DNA of 49,149 bases from Rhodobacteraceae bacterium KLH11 (GCA_000158135.1 DS999531.1:1330135-1379283), one strand, 5' to 3'. Positions 40,837 to 49,149 are shown, counted from the stretch's first letter. Numbers and translations: made by a program. The notes: generated from the sequence alone by a model not told the origin.

Positions 40837-41746
40837 GATGATCCTCTTGGTGTTTTAGAATTGCTGCATCGGGCATACGGCGCTGGGATCGCGCCGCGCC
40901 GAATGTTCGCTTGGCGTGGCTGAGACAGCGACGCGCGTGTTCTTCATATCCCAACTCGGCCACGCGGCTTTGGTTGGGCAGTTCAATGGAATAGTCGACG
41001 GGTGGCATCCGTTCGATGATGCCGGTGAAATCGATCCAGCCCTCGCCGGGATATAGCCGCGCATCGCGGGCCAGTTGGATCATGCCCTCGCGCGTATCGG
41101 CGATGCCGGGCAGGCAGTCAGAGATATGCAGGAAATGAAACAGGTCCGAGGGGACGTGCAACAGCTCTCCCAGATCGACACGGCTGAGGTGCAGGTACAG
41201 CGTATCGACCAGAATACCGCCATTGGGTTGGTCGGCTGCGCGGACAATATCCAGCGTCTCATCCAGCGTTCGCAGGCGGGAAAAGCTTGGAAACTCAAGG
41301 TCTACCGTCAGCCCATAAGGCGCTGCCAGTTCGCAGGTCTCAGAATAAACGTCGATCAGAAAGTCACGATCATCGCGGGTGTTGGTCCACGCGCTCATGA
41401 TCATACGCTTGGCACCCAATTCTCCGCCGATCTCCAGCGACGGCTCAAAACTGCGCGGATCGACATCTTCGGTGATACGCGCAAGCTCGACATCCAGAAC
41501 TTTCAGCCCGGTGGTAGAGAGCGCGGTTTTGGTGGCCTGCACCTGTGCCTTGTCGATCGGGGATTGGGTGAATTCGCCGGGCACATGCATCGGAATGAAC
41601 CGGGGGCTGACGGCATCGTAACCGGCCCGCGCGGCGATATAGACCAGCTCGGGCGGCGTACAGCCAATCAGCGTCAGATGCGCCAAGGAATAGAGAGAGG
41701 GGCTTGCGCCAGCCTCTTCAGGTTTCACCATGAACGACAGCTCCAT
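40817..41746 (-). CDS. Sugar phosphate isomerase/epimerase-like TIM-barrel metalloenzyme
   Basis: 309 residues, AP-endonuclease-2/xylose isomerase-like fold. The four metal ligands appear intact: E151 (DLEFPSF), D181 (LVDTLYLH), H207 (HFLHISD) and E255 (YSIELPN). Such proteins isomerise sugars or dehydrate keto-cyclitols (IolE). It is the first gene of a three-gene unit with the CoA-acylating dehydrogenase and the ThDP enzyme. An AT-rich operator lies directly upstream. Confidence 0.85.
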   Translation of the reverse strand: MELSFMVKPEEAGASPSLYSLAHLTLIGCTPPELVYIAARAGYDAVSPRFIPMHVPGEFTQSPIDKAQVQATKTALSTTGLKVLDVELARITEDVDPRSFEPSLEIGGELGAKRMIMSAWTNTRDDRDFLIDVYSETCELAAPYGLTVDLEFPSFSRLRTLDETLDIVRAADQPNGGILVDTLYLHLSRVDLGELLHVPSDLFHFLHISDCLPGIADTREGMIQLARDARLYPGEGWIDFTGIIERMPPVDYSIELPNQSRVAELGYEEHARRCLSHAKRTFGAARSQRRMPDAAILKHQEDHHGQRAH

Positions 41747-41780
41747 GTGTTTGCGAATCTCAAATTCATCACACGTAATA

Positions 41781-41808
41781 AAAAATATCTGATATTTTTA
41801 AAAATATC
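41781..41808 (-). promoter_or_regulatory. AT-rich operator with three alternating 9-bp arms
   Basis: aaaaatatc (41781-41789), t, gatattttt (41791-41799), aaaaatatc (41800-41808) form two overlapping palindromes. It starts 35 bases upstream of the isomerase start, in an otherwise GC-rich region. A repressor or activator site is likely; no regulator gene is in the window. Confidence 0.7.
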
Positions 41809-41833
41809 AACTTTTAATACTGAGCAGGAAATG

Positions 41834-41860
41834 AAAACGCCCGGGCAGGGACCCGGGCGT
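41834..41860 (-). terminator. Terminator of the upstream catabolic unit
   Basis: On the minus strand, arms cgcccggg/cccgggcg with loop tccctg are followed by tttt. It lies 26 bases after the Gfo/Idh stop and separates the two transcription units. Confidence 0.9.
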
Positions 41861-41885
41861 GCTTAACCTTCGTGTTGGCAAAGCT

Positions 41886-43076
41886 TTAGATAGCGACCCA
41901 GTCGCCTCCGGACTGGTGAGAGCGCACAGAGGCGTCAATGAATCGTACGCCATCTGCGCCTTGACTGACACTGGGATAGGTAAGCCAATCGGCTGGCACC
42001 GCGACGCCATCCCGGCGTGCGGCTACGGCCATGGCAAATTCCGTATAGAGATTGGCCCAGGCTTCGATAATCCCCTCGGGGAAGCCGCGCGCGGTCCGGA
42101 TCAGACGTTCCGCACCGGGGCCGATGCCATGCCCGTGACCCCGGCTGATGATACGATCCGGCTCACCAAACCGATTGAACTTAAGCTGTTCCGAGTTCTC
42201 CAGGTCCCATTCGAGACCGCCTTCGCTGCCGAATACCCGCAGGCGCAATCCACCCCGATTTCCGGGGGCGAGGCGCGTTGCCATCAGGGTTCCCGGAACC
42301 TCGTTTTGATAGCGGGTGAACATGAATGCGGTGTCTTCCAAAGGCTTTGGCGCGCCGCAAACATGGAACTCGGCCCGCAGGTCGGTCATCGGCAGGCCCG
42401 AGACAAAACTGGCCAGATGCGCAGCATGGGTGCCGATATCGCCGACACAGCTGGTCGGGCCAGAAATCTTTGGGTCCAGCCGCCATTTGACATGGGGCGC
42501 ATCGGCCACATTTTCGGGCGTCATCCAGTCCTGCATGAACTCGACGTGGATCTGGTTGATTTTGCCGATGCCGCCTTCTGCCACGATCTGTTTGGCCTGT
42601 CGGATCACCGGAAAACACGACATCGCATAGCCGACAGCAAAGATGTGTCCCGTGCGCGCGGCGATCTCCTCAAGCCCCTCTGCCTCGGCGACTTCGTTGG
42701 TCAGGGGTTTGTCGCACAGCACGTCTATGCCTGCGTCCAGAAATGCCTTGGCCGCGTCGAAATGAACGTGGTTCGGGGTGGTGATCATGACGGCATCCAC
42801 GCCATCAGGTCGCGCCGCTTCCGCCTGCGCCATCTCGTCGAACGACGCATAGCACCTGTCTGCTGGCAGGAACCACTCGGCCCCCCGCGCCTTGCTGCGC
42901 GCGGCGTCAGAACTGAGCGCGCCTGCCGCGACCTCCCACCGGTCGGTCATCCGCGCGGCCGTTGCTTGCGTGACAGAGATACGTCCGCCGCCAACAACGC
43001 CCAGCCGTAAACGGCGAGACAAGCGGGGGAAAGGGCCGTCAAAACTCAGGTTTTCGGGTAAAAGTCTCTCAGCCAT
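41886..43076 (-). CDS. Gfo/Idh/MocA-family NAD(P)-dependent oxidoreductase (second)
   Basis: 396 residues from MAERLLPENL; the start overlaps the cupin-like stop by 8 bases. The Rossmann motif is LGVVGGGRIS (about 31-40), and the usual EKP is DKP in VLCDKPLTNE. The C-terminal substrate domain contains GPTSCVGDIGTHAAHLASF (catalytic D/H region). The family oxidises sugars, sugar acids and inositols. It is the last gene before the terminator. Confidence 0.9.
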   Translation of the reverse strand: MAERLLPENLSFDGPFPRLSRRLRLGVVGGGRISVTQATAARMTDRWEVAAGALSSDAARSKARGAEWFLPADRCYASFDEMAQAEAARPDGVDAVMITTPNHVHFDAAKAFLDAGIDVLCDKPLTNEVAEAEGLEEIAARTGHIFAVGYAMSCFPVIRQAKQIVAEGGIGKINQIHVEFMQDWMTPENVADAPHVKWRLDPKISGPTSCVGDIGTHAAHLASFVSGLPMTDLRAEFHVCGAPKPLEDTAFMFTRYQNEVPGTLMATRLAPGNRGGLRLRVFGSEGGLEWDLENSEQLKFNRFGEPDRIISRGHGHGIGPGAERLIRTARGFPEGIIEAWANLYTEFAMAVAARRDGVAVPADWLTYPSVSQGADGVRFIDASVRSHQSGGDWVAI

Positions 43077-43743
43077 TCTGAACCTCCATGTCCGGGACCC
43101 GCGCGCCCTCGGGCAGTATTTCCACCGCCATGAAGATGCTGGGGGTAATCGTTTCGTATTGATGCCAGGGATAGTTGCCTTCGGCGTCATACATCGGCCT
43201 GTGCGTCGTGCCCGGGGCCATGAATTCTTCGAGGTAAAGGGTTTCAACATCCCGTTCGCGGCATTGCTGCATTTTGCCAAAGCCTACGATTTGCGTATGC
43301 ACCTCGCGAAACCCCGGTACCGGGCAGAACGGATGATCCTTGTGCAATCCGACGTTCAGAGGAACCGAACCAGAATGGTACATGGTCAATCCGACATTCC
43401 CCACAAAGACCTTTGGCGACATGTAGTGGCTGACACCGCGCAGACGCTCCTCTTGGCGGACATCAAAAGCAGAGGGCCACGTGTCTTTCACCCATGCGAA
43501 CAGCGCGTTGTCATCGGCATGGGCGTCGAAACCGTGGACAATGACCGCGTGTTCGACACTGTTAAGAGCGCTGTCTTGCACGATAACGGACGAAAGCGGT
43601 GCAACGGCCTGATCCTCGACCGAAAGGGCCCGTCGCCCAAGATTCAAAACAATTGCACGCCCCTCGACAGATATTCTGTCTTCATCGGTGATGTGCTGGA
43701 CGCGAAAGAATGGCTGGGCAAAATCGAGTGTCTCAATCGGCAT
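43069..43743 (-). CDS. Uncharacterised cupin-like protein
   Basis: 224 residues from MPIETLDFAQ, cytoplasmic. I do not recognise a named family. The second half looks like a cupin: REVHTQIVGFG ... EEFMAPGTTHRPMYD ... YPWHQYET ... SIFMAVEIL, with several histidines that could bind a metal. Both ends overlap neighbouring Gfo/Idh genes (11 and 8 bases), so it belongs to the pathway, perhaps as an isomerase, lactonase-like or dioxygenase-like step. Confidence 0.6.
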   Translation of the reverse strand: MPIETLDFAQPFFRVQHITDEDRISVEGRAIVLNLGRRALSVEDQAVAPLSSVIVQDSALNSVEHAVIVHGFDAHADDNALFAWVKDTWPSAFDVRQEERLRGVSHYMSPKVFVGNVGLTMYHSGSVPLNVGLHKDHPFCPVPGFREVHTQIVGFGKMQQCRERDVETLYLEEFMAPGTTHRPMYDAEGNYPWHQYETITPSIFMAVEILPEGARVPDMEVQNG

Positions 43744-44923
43744 GCGCCAACTCCTTCCTCTCATTTTTCAGGAAATCGACCGGCAATGGCTCGGGTGCCT
43801 CACAACGGCTTTCTATTGTCTGGTAGGCTCCGAAATTCGGTGCCTGTTCAATTGCATCCATGACCTCGAAAACATGATAGGCAAGCGCTCCACTTGCGCG
43901 GGGCTGGCGTCCTTCTTGTGCCGCTTGGGCGAGGTCTAAAAGGCCGAGCCCGCGGCTGTCTTCATTGAACCCATGTTTGTTTTCGACCACCTGCCAGTTA
44001 TCGCGGCCGGTTGGACGGGGTTGATGCGACCAGCGCGAGGTGTCCCGCGTTTTCAGCCAGACATCCCCCTGAAAGATATTGGCACCATGAACCGGGTCAG
44101 GGTCCGGGATGCTGATGGTGCCATCTTCACCATAGATTTCAAACCGTGGCGTTTCGCTGTCCCAGACATCGAAACTCATGGTCATGGACCCGATGGCACC
44201 GGACGAAAACTGCAGCAGGCTTAGCGAGTGCGTGTTGACCTCGACATCCATCCATTCGCCGTTGCGCGGGCCATTTTCGATCATCCGTTTGTCGAAGGTC
44301 CGCCGCGCCATTCCGGCGACACGGTCAACCGGACCAAGACAACAGATCATGGCGGTCAGATAGTATGGCCCAAGGTCCAGCAAGGGCCCACCACCGGCCT
44401 GATAGTAGAAATCCGGATTGGGATGATGGCGTTCGGTACCGTGGGTCCCGACATGGGCAAAAACCCCTGTGGGTTTGCCAATGGCACCCTCGTCGATCAA
44501 GCGCCGAACGGTCTGCCAACGACCGCCCAGAAATGTGTCGGGCGCGCAGCCAACCAGCAGCCCCTTTTCGGAAGCCATGTGCAGGATCGCCTTGCCATCC
44601 GTTCGGTTCATAACCAGCGGCTTTTCCGAATAGACGTGCTTGCCCGCCTCCAGCGCGCGCAGGCTGATTTCGGCATGCGCCGCAGGAATTGTCAGGTTCA
44701 GAACGCAATCAATCGTCGGATCAGCGAACACCTCATCTGGCGTGCAGGCCTTGGCGATGCCGTATTGTTCCGCCTTGGCGCGGCTTTCTGACGGATCGAG
44801 GCTCGCACAAGCCACAACCCCGACGGTTGAGAATTTGGATAGTGTTTTTAGATAGATATCGCTGATACGACCACAGCCGATAAGGCCGACCCGGAAGGAT
44901 TTCGATGTCTCAATTGTCATCAT
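43733..44923 (-). CDS. Gfo/Idh/MocA-family NAD(P)-dependent oxidoreductase (first)
   Basis: 396 residues. The Rossmann motif is VGLIGCGRIS, the EKP motif is in VYSEKPLVMN, and the C-terminal domain contains AGGGPLLDLGPYYLTAM. It probably oxidises the imported polyol or sugar acid; the second homologue suggests two oxidation steps or two positions. It overlaps the citrate-synthase-like gene by 14 bases. An alternative ATG lies one codon downstream. Confidence 0.9.
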   Translation of the reverse strand: MMTIETSKSFRVGLIGCGRISDIYLKTLSKFSTVGVVACASLDPSESRAKAEQYGIAKACTPDEVFADPTIDCVLNLTIPAAHAEISLRALEAGKHVYSEKPLVMNRTDGKAILHMASEKGLLVGCAPDTFLGGRWQTVRRLIDEGAIGKPTGVFAHVGTHGTERHHPNPDFYYQAGGGPLLDLGPYYLTAMICCLGPVDRVAGMARRTFDKRMIENGPRNGEWMDVEVNTHSLSLLQFSSGAIGSMTMSFDVWDSETPRFEIYGEDGTISIPDPDPVHGANIFQGDVWLKTRDTSRWSHQPRPTGRDNWQVVENKHGFNEDSRGLGLLDLAQAAQEGRQPRASGALAYHVFEVMDAIEQAPNFGAYQTIESRCEAPEPLPVDFLKNERKELAHAD

Positions 44924-45746
44924 TCCTGTCTTCGTAGAGGGGTAAGTAATTCGGGGGCATCGGCCCTTTGTTGCGACCGCCCTGATTCATCTGCTCCCAA
45001 GCATGGGCAAGTATTCCGACCGAACGGGACAGGCAGAACAGCCCCCGCGACAGAGGCGCAGGAAAGCCGAGTTCGCAGAAGATCACAGCGGTCGCGCCAT
45101 CGATATTCATGGCAATTGGCCGACCGCCGCGTTGACGGCCGAGTTCGGCCTGAACCTCTTCTCCGATATCGGCAAACCGGCCAGAAACTGTGCCTTCCGC
45201 CGCCGCATCCCGAACAAGTTGCATCAATCGGGGTGCACGCGGATCGACGGGCTTGTGAAACCTGTGACCAAAGCCCGAGACGATCTTGCCATAGCTCTCG
45301 CGCCAGTTGTCCAAGCCATCCCGAACAGCGTCACTCAACGAAGCTCCCGCATCCATGCGGGCGGCGATATCATAGTACAGCTCGGCGCATTGCTCTCCTG
45401 CCCCGCCATGCACGTCGCCCAGCATGTTCACCGCAGTTGCCATTGCATTGTTCAGGCCTACCCCGCAGGTGGCAGCCATACGCGCAGCCGCGATCGAGGG
45501 GGCCTGCGGGCCGTGATCCACGCCTGCGACCAAAGCAGCCTCGAACAGGCGCGCTTGCGCGTCGCTGGGCAGATCGCCTCGCACCATCAGCCAGATCATC
45601 TGCGGGAAGGTTACATTCCCGATCAGGTCCTCAATGGCGTTGCCGCGAAAAGCAATCTGGCCGGGTTTCATGTCGATGATGGAGGTACGCCACCATTGGC
45701 GAATTGCTTTTTCGTCGTTTGTCATCTGTTCGTCTGGCGCGGTCAT
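44910..45746 (-). CDS. Citrate-synthase-like protein (citryl-CoA lyase type)
   Basis: 278 residues, about two thirds of a normal citrate synthase. The catalytic triad is present: H113 (DVHGGAGEQ), H161 (SGFGHRFHKP) and D216 (NIDGATAV). The short form lacks the N-terminal region and is known as citryl-CoA lyase or 2-methylcitrate-like. It may cleave or form a C-C bond in an acyl-CoA intermediate. The start shares one base with the QuiC-like stop (TGATG). Confidence 0.82.
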   Translation of the reverse strand: MTAPDEQMTNDEKAIRQWWRTSIIDMKPGQIAFRGNAIEDLIGNVTFPQMIWLMVRGDLPSDAQARLFEAALVAGVDHGPQAPSIAAARMAATCGVGLNNAMATAVNMLGDVHGGAGEQCAELYYDIAARMDAGASLSDAVRDGLDNWRESYGKIVSGFGHRFHKPVDPRAPRLMQLVRDAAAEGTVSGRFADIGEEVQAELGRQRGGRPIAMNIDGATAVIFCELGFPAPLSRGLFCLSRSVGILAHAWEQMNQGGRNKGPMPPNYLPLYEDRNDDN

Positions 45747-47635
45747 CAGGTTTGCGCCTCTTTCTCTGAATGTTGTTTGCTTTGTGCCGCAAGGCGAATG
45801 GGGGCATTGCGCGCACCATACCCGGCATATCCCGCGCGGCGTTCAACAATTTCAAAGAAAAAGCCGTTGAATATGGGGCGGCTGTAGATTTGAAAATACT
45901 CGGCCCCCGCCGCCCGATCGTAAAGAATGTTGCCCCGGTGCAGTTGGGCGACTAAATCGTCATCCAGTCCGAAAGCCGCTTGCAGATCGGCGTAGTAGTT
46001 TTCCGGGATCGTCAGACTGGGAAAGCCGGATTTGCGCAGTTGATCCGACGTTTCGAAAATATCGTCCGACCGGAAAGCAATGTGCTGAACTCCGGCCCCA
46101 AACCCATCTTCAAGGAATGACGCCGCCAGTGTTCGGCGCCCAACGGCCCCGTTCAGGTTCAGGCGCACTTCGCCCTCGGGGCTTTCGATCGCCTGACTTT
46201 GCACGACACCCGATGGGTCGGCGACGTTCACGATCGGGGATTTCGCCATCTCAAAGGTCGAAATGTAGTAAAGTAGCCAGCTTTGCATCTCATCGTGGCG
46301 CATTGTTTGTGCCAGATGGTCGATACGACGCAGACCAGCGGGCTGGGTCGCCTTGGTTTTCGCAACCGGCTCGAACTCGATATCCCATACGCGGTGCAGG
46401 TCGGATTTCTCATCGATGAAATGGACGACGTTGCCGCCGACACCGCGGATCGCCGGGATGTCCAGCTCTCCGGTTCCGACCGGCTGTGAAAAATCCGGCG
46501 CACCCAGCGCGGTGGCGCGCTGAACCGTCTGATCCGCATCTTTGACACGCAATCCCATATCACAAACCGAGGGGCCGTGGCCCAGGAACGCTGAATGAGC
46601 AAAGCCTTCTTTTTCAGTGTTCACAACGATGTTTATCGCACCCTGTCGCCACAGCGCGACCGACTTGCTGACGTGCTTTCGTTCCATTCGAAAACACATC
46701 GCCGAGAGCATGTCGGCGAGTTGCGCGCCGCTTACCTCATCAGCTGTAAATTCAACGAACTCAAAGCCTGACGCATAGACGCGTTCCGGCAAGTCCGGGA
46801 TGCCGAAATCAGTTCCCGGCTCGGTCCGGGAAACCTCATCCAGCAGGTTCACCAGCGACCTGTAGCTGTCTCGGGCCAGTGTTCGGCCACCGGGCTGCGG
46901 TGCCGCTTCGTTGACGCGCGCAATGGACCAAGGCCCCTTGTACCCGGCGCGGGACAAGACCCGCACAAAGCCCGCAAGGTTCAGCGACCCAAGCCCCGGC
47001 AGAAGCCCAAAGTGCCGTTTGAGCCGACGTATATCCATCTCAAGCCGGGGGGCATCGGACAGTTGCACATGGAACAGCCGCTCTCCGGGAATGTCGCGAA
47101 GGCGGGCGGGTTTGGACCCGTCGGCAAGCGAGAAGAATGAGTTCAAAGCCAGCCCGAAATGTGGGCTGTCGATGGCTTCAACGACGCGTAACGCCTGCTC
47201 ATCCGAGTGGACAAGATCCGACCACGGCAAGCCCATATAGGCCAGACGCAATCCCATCTCTTTCGCGATCTCGGCCGCTTCGCCAAGGTCTGCGATGACC
47301 TGTTCTTCGGTTGCAGCGGCATCAACCTCGAAAGCGGACCCGATCAGCAGCAAGTCTGTGCCCAGCTGGTTCATCAGGTCGAGTTTGCGCTTCAGCCGAT
47401 CAAAGGCGCGCTCCCTTCCACTGCCGGACTGGCCTTCAAGGTTATGGAAGGGTTGCAGCAGGCAAATCTTCAGGCCGAGGTCCGATGCGATTTTGCGGAC
47501 TTGCGATGGTGGCCCATCAAAGGCCGTCAAATCCGGTTCGTGTAATTCAACCCCGTCAAATCCAGCCCCGGCGATGGCATGCAGTTTCTCTGCCAAATCG
47601 CCGGGTATCGATGTTGTCGAAACCGACAGGCACAT
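45746..47635 (-). CDS. QuiC-like two-domain protein: altered dehydroshikimate-dehydratase domain plus HPPD-like domain
   Basis: 629 residues from MCLSVSTTSI; the start shares one base with the TRAP permease stop (TAATG). Residues 1-275 form the TIM barrel of 3-dehydroshikimate dehydratase (DGVELHEPDL, HVQLSDAP). The C-terminal half is like 4-hydroxyphenylpyruvate dioxygenase, with the iron triad H440 (RIDHLAQ), H518 (GVQHIAF) and E595 (FFFEIVERR). In QuiC1 the dehydratase ligands are E134, D165, Q191 and E239; here these positions read M134, N165, Q191, A239. The barrel should therefore not bind the usual metal, and dehydroshikimate dehydration is unlikely. Databases would probably still call it a dehydratase. 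Its true role is unknown. Confidence 0.85.
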   Translation of the reverse strand: MCLSVSTTSIPGDLAEKLHAIAGAGFDGVELHEPDLTAFDGPPSQVRKIASDLGLKICLLQPFHNLEGQSGSGRERAFDRLKRKLDLMNQLGTDLLLIGSAFEVDAAATEEQVIADLGEAAEIAKEMGLRLAYMGLPWSDLVHSDEQALRVVEAIDSPHFGLALNSFFSLADGSKPARLRDIPGERLFHVQLSDAPRLEMDIRRLKRHFGLLPGLGSLNLAGFVRVLSRAGYKGPWSIARVNEAAPQPGGRTLARDSYRSLVNLLDEVSRTEPGTDFGIPDLPERVYASGFEFVEFTADEVSGAQLADMLSAMCFRMERKHVSKSVALWRQGAINIVVNTEKEGFAHSAFLGHGPSVCDMGLRVKDADQTVQRATALGAPDFSQPVGTGELDIPAIRGVGGNVVHFIDEKSDLHRVWDIEFEPVAKTKATQPAGLRRIDHLAQTMRHDEMQSWLLYYISTFEMAKSPIVNVADPSGVVQSQAIESPEGEVRLNLNGAVGRRTLAASFLEDGFGAGVQHIAFRSDDIFETSDQLRKSGFPSLTIPENYYADLQAAFGLDDDLVAQLHRGNILYDRAAGAEYFQIYSRPIFNGFFFEIVERRAGYAGYGARNAPIRLAAQSKQHSEKEAQT

Positions 47636-48930
47636 TATCCCTGATATCCAAACAGACGCGGCAACCACAGAACCAGATCCGGCATCAGCATCATGATCAT
47701 CAGGGCAAAGATAAGAACCGCGAGGAAGGCCCAGATTTCCGAGATGATTTCGCGCAGCGGAATGTCCGTCACCGCGTTGATCACAAAGAGCAGAATGCCA
47801 TAAGGCGGTGTGATCAGACCGATCATCGAGTTCACGACGACCAGCACTCCGAAATGCACAAGATCAATCCCAAGCGCTTCGCAGGTTGGAATGAACAGGG
47901 GCACGATCACCAGAATAATCGTTGTCGCGTCCAGAACACAGCCGAGCGCGAGGATCAGCAGGTTGACGAGGATCAGGAACACGATGGGGCTGACATCAGA
48001 CCCTTCCAACAGGGCCGAGATCGACTGCGGGATTTGCTCTTGAATGACGATGAAGTTCAGAATGAATGCGCCACCGATAACCACGCCCACGGCGGCGGAC
48101 GACCGGGCACTGTCAACAAAGACCTGATAGAGACCACGGAACGTCAGCGCGCGGTAGAACAATGCGGCCAGCAGCAGGGCATAGAATGCAGCAACGGCAG
48201 CGGCCTCGGTCGGTGTGGTGACACCGCCATAGATACCGTAGAGCAGGATGGCGGGCATCAGCAGCGCCGGGAACGCGTTGGCGGTTTTAGCCGGCAGTTC
48301 GCGCAGCGGTACAGGTTCTTCCAATGCAAAGTTCCGCTTGCCGGCCAGATAGTAGTTCATCGCCATGAGAACGACGCCCATGATCAGGCCCGGCAGAATG
48401 CCAGCAAGAAACAGAGACCCGATAGACGCCTTGGAGACCAGCGCGTACAGAACCATCGGGATTGAGGGCGGAATGATCGGGCCAATCGTCGCCGACGCCG
48501 CGGTGATCGCAGCGGCATAACCCCGGCTGTAGCGGCCATCCTTGGTCATCATCTCGATGATGATCTTGCCGATCCCCGCAGCATCCGCGACAGCCGAGCC
48601 GGACATGCCGGAAAAAATCAGCGATGCCACAACATTGACGTGCCCGAGGCCGCCCTTGAACCGCCCGACAGCCGCGACGCAGAAGTTCAGCAGGCGGTCG
48701 GTGATCGACCCGGCATTCATGATATTGGCGGCGACGATGAACAAAGGCACGGCAAGCAGAATCGTACTTTTATAGAAACCTTGCAGGATTTTTTCACCCG
48801 CCAGCGCAACGTCCAGACCGGCGACACCCAGATACATCAGTGAGGCCAGCAGGATGGAATAGCCGATAGGTGTCCCGATGCCTGCCAGAACAAAGAGTGT
48901 GAGCAGGCAGGAAAGAAGTTCAAAGCTCAT
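47635..48930 (-). CDS. dctM: TRAP transporter large permease (DctM family)
   Basis: 431 residues with about 11-12 membrane helices. Typical blocks: SGMSGSAVADAAGIGKI, ATIGPIIPPSIPMVLYAL and VVVNSMIGLITPPYGI. It is the ion-coupled membrane subunit that takes up an organic acid or related solute from a periplasmic binding protein (not in the window). It overlaps the small subunit gene by 4 bases (ATGA) and leads the catabolic genes, so it presumably imports their substrate. Confidence 0.96.
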   Translation of the reverse strand: MSFELLSCLLTLFVLAGIGTPIGYSILLASLMYLGVAGLDVALAGEKILQGFYKSTILLAVPLFIVAANIMNAGSITDRLLNFCVAAVGRFKGGLGHVNVVASLIFSGMSGSAVADAAGIGKIIIEMMTKDGRYSRGYAAAITAASATIGPIIPPSIPMVLYALVSKASIGSLFLAGILPGLIMGVVLMAMNYYLAGKRNFALEEPVPLRELPAKTANAFPALLMPAILLYGIYGGVTTPTEAAAVAAFYALLLAALFYRALTFRGLYQVFVDSARSSAAVGVVIGGAFILNFIVIQEQIPQSISALLEGSDVSPIVFLILVNLLILALGCVLDATTIILVIVPLFIPTCEALGIDLVHFGVLVVVNSMIGLITPPYGILLFVINAVTDIPLREIISEIWAFLAVLIFALMIMMLMPDLVLWLPRLFGYQG

Positions 48931-49149
48931 TTGCTTGCGTCCTCGTCGTCTTTCACATCAACACGGGGGTTTTCGTCGACCACGTTGAATCCCACGACCA
49001 TCTCAAGCTCGGTCTTTGGCGGGCCGTTGCGCATGATGTCAAAGAACAGCCAGCCATAGCGCGCGGCGACGACCAGCATGAACACCCCATAGATTGAGAA
49101 CACGGTGCGCAGTGGTATCTTCTCGCCCGAGAACGGGTTGCGCACGGTC
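48927..49149 (-). CDS. TRAP transporter small permease (DctQ-like), C-terminal part
   Basis: The frame is open to the window edge, so the N-terminus lies outside. The visible part has one membrane helix (TVFSIYGVFMLVVAARYGWLF region) and a hydrophilic acidic tail ending DVKDDEDASK. Position and 4-base overlap with the large subunit support DctQ; the tail is longer than usual, and the family is not proven by sequence alone. Confidence 0.65.
   Translation of the reverse strand, partial: TVRNPFSGEKIPLRTVFSIYGVFMLVVAARYGWLFFDIMRNGPPKTELEMVVGFNVVDENPRVDVKDDEDASK

Overview
The window is a chromosomal segment from an alphaproteobacterium, almost certainly a marine Rhodobacterales (Roseobacter-group) organism. 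The evidence is the 23S-5S-tRNA-fMet order, a helix-9 intervening sequence in the 23S gene, the gene block ubiB-ubiE / mutM-enoyl-CoA hydratase-rpsT-dnaA-dnaN-recF...gyrB, and protein sequences of roseobacter type. No replication origin could be recognised.

Layout. (1) 1-3463: 3' part of an rRNA operon: 23S (lacking only its first few bases), a spacer with two covarying hairpin pairs, 5S and initiator tRNA-Met. (2) 3464 to about 16480: a probable genomic island inserted in the tRNA-fMet 3' end. A partial tRNA-fMet copy (3525-3578) overlaps the tail of a truncated serine recombinase, and a 13-bp piece of the tRNA end recurs at 16467-16479. The island carries an RNA-repair pair (HD-Pnk plus RNA ligase), a tandem Imm11/DUF1629-like protein, an APH-type kinase, an ECF sigma/anti-sigma pair facing a sulfite dehydrogenase operon (SorT-like Mo enzyme, dihaem cytochrome, DUF302), and two M16 peptidase-like proteins. 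A dispersed repeat of about 140 bp separates several of these genes. (3) 16.6-20.4 kb: a scrap zone with a truncated methyltransferase, a flavoprotein fragment, an intact hipBA toxin-antitoxin operon with clear palindromic operators, an IS3 fragment and a frameshifted IS200/IS605 transposase. (4) 20.4-37.4 kb: core genome with kbl-tdh (threonine degradation), an XRE-cupin regulator, a thiolase, ubiquinone genes, mutM, dnaA/dnaN/recF/gyrB, and an AhpD-like/TetR divergent pair.

(5) 37.6-49.1 kb: a catabolic cluster on the minus strand, in at least two transcription units. The upstream unit runs TRAP transporter, QuiC-like two-domain protein, citrate-synthase-like protein, Gfo/Idh, cupin-like protein, Gfo/Idh and ends in a terminator. 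The downstream unit (TIM-barrel isomerase/dehydratase, CoA-acylating aldehyde dehydrogenase, ThDP enzyme) starts at an AT-rich operator with three 9-bp arms. Together they suggest import and oxidation of a polyol, cyclitol or related acid, dehydration, ThDP-dependent C-C cleavage, and conversion of an aldehyde to an acyl-CoA. The substrate is not known. The QuiC-like protein has lost three of the four metal ligands of its dehydratase domain but keeps the H-H-E triad of its dioxygenase-like domain.

The observations I rate highest are this catabolic cluster with its apparently dead dehydratase domain, the tRNA-fMet island with its RNA-repair cassette, the repeat-bounded genes inside the island, and the sulfite-response sigma module with a matching promoter.
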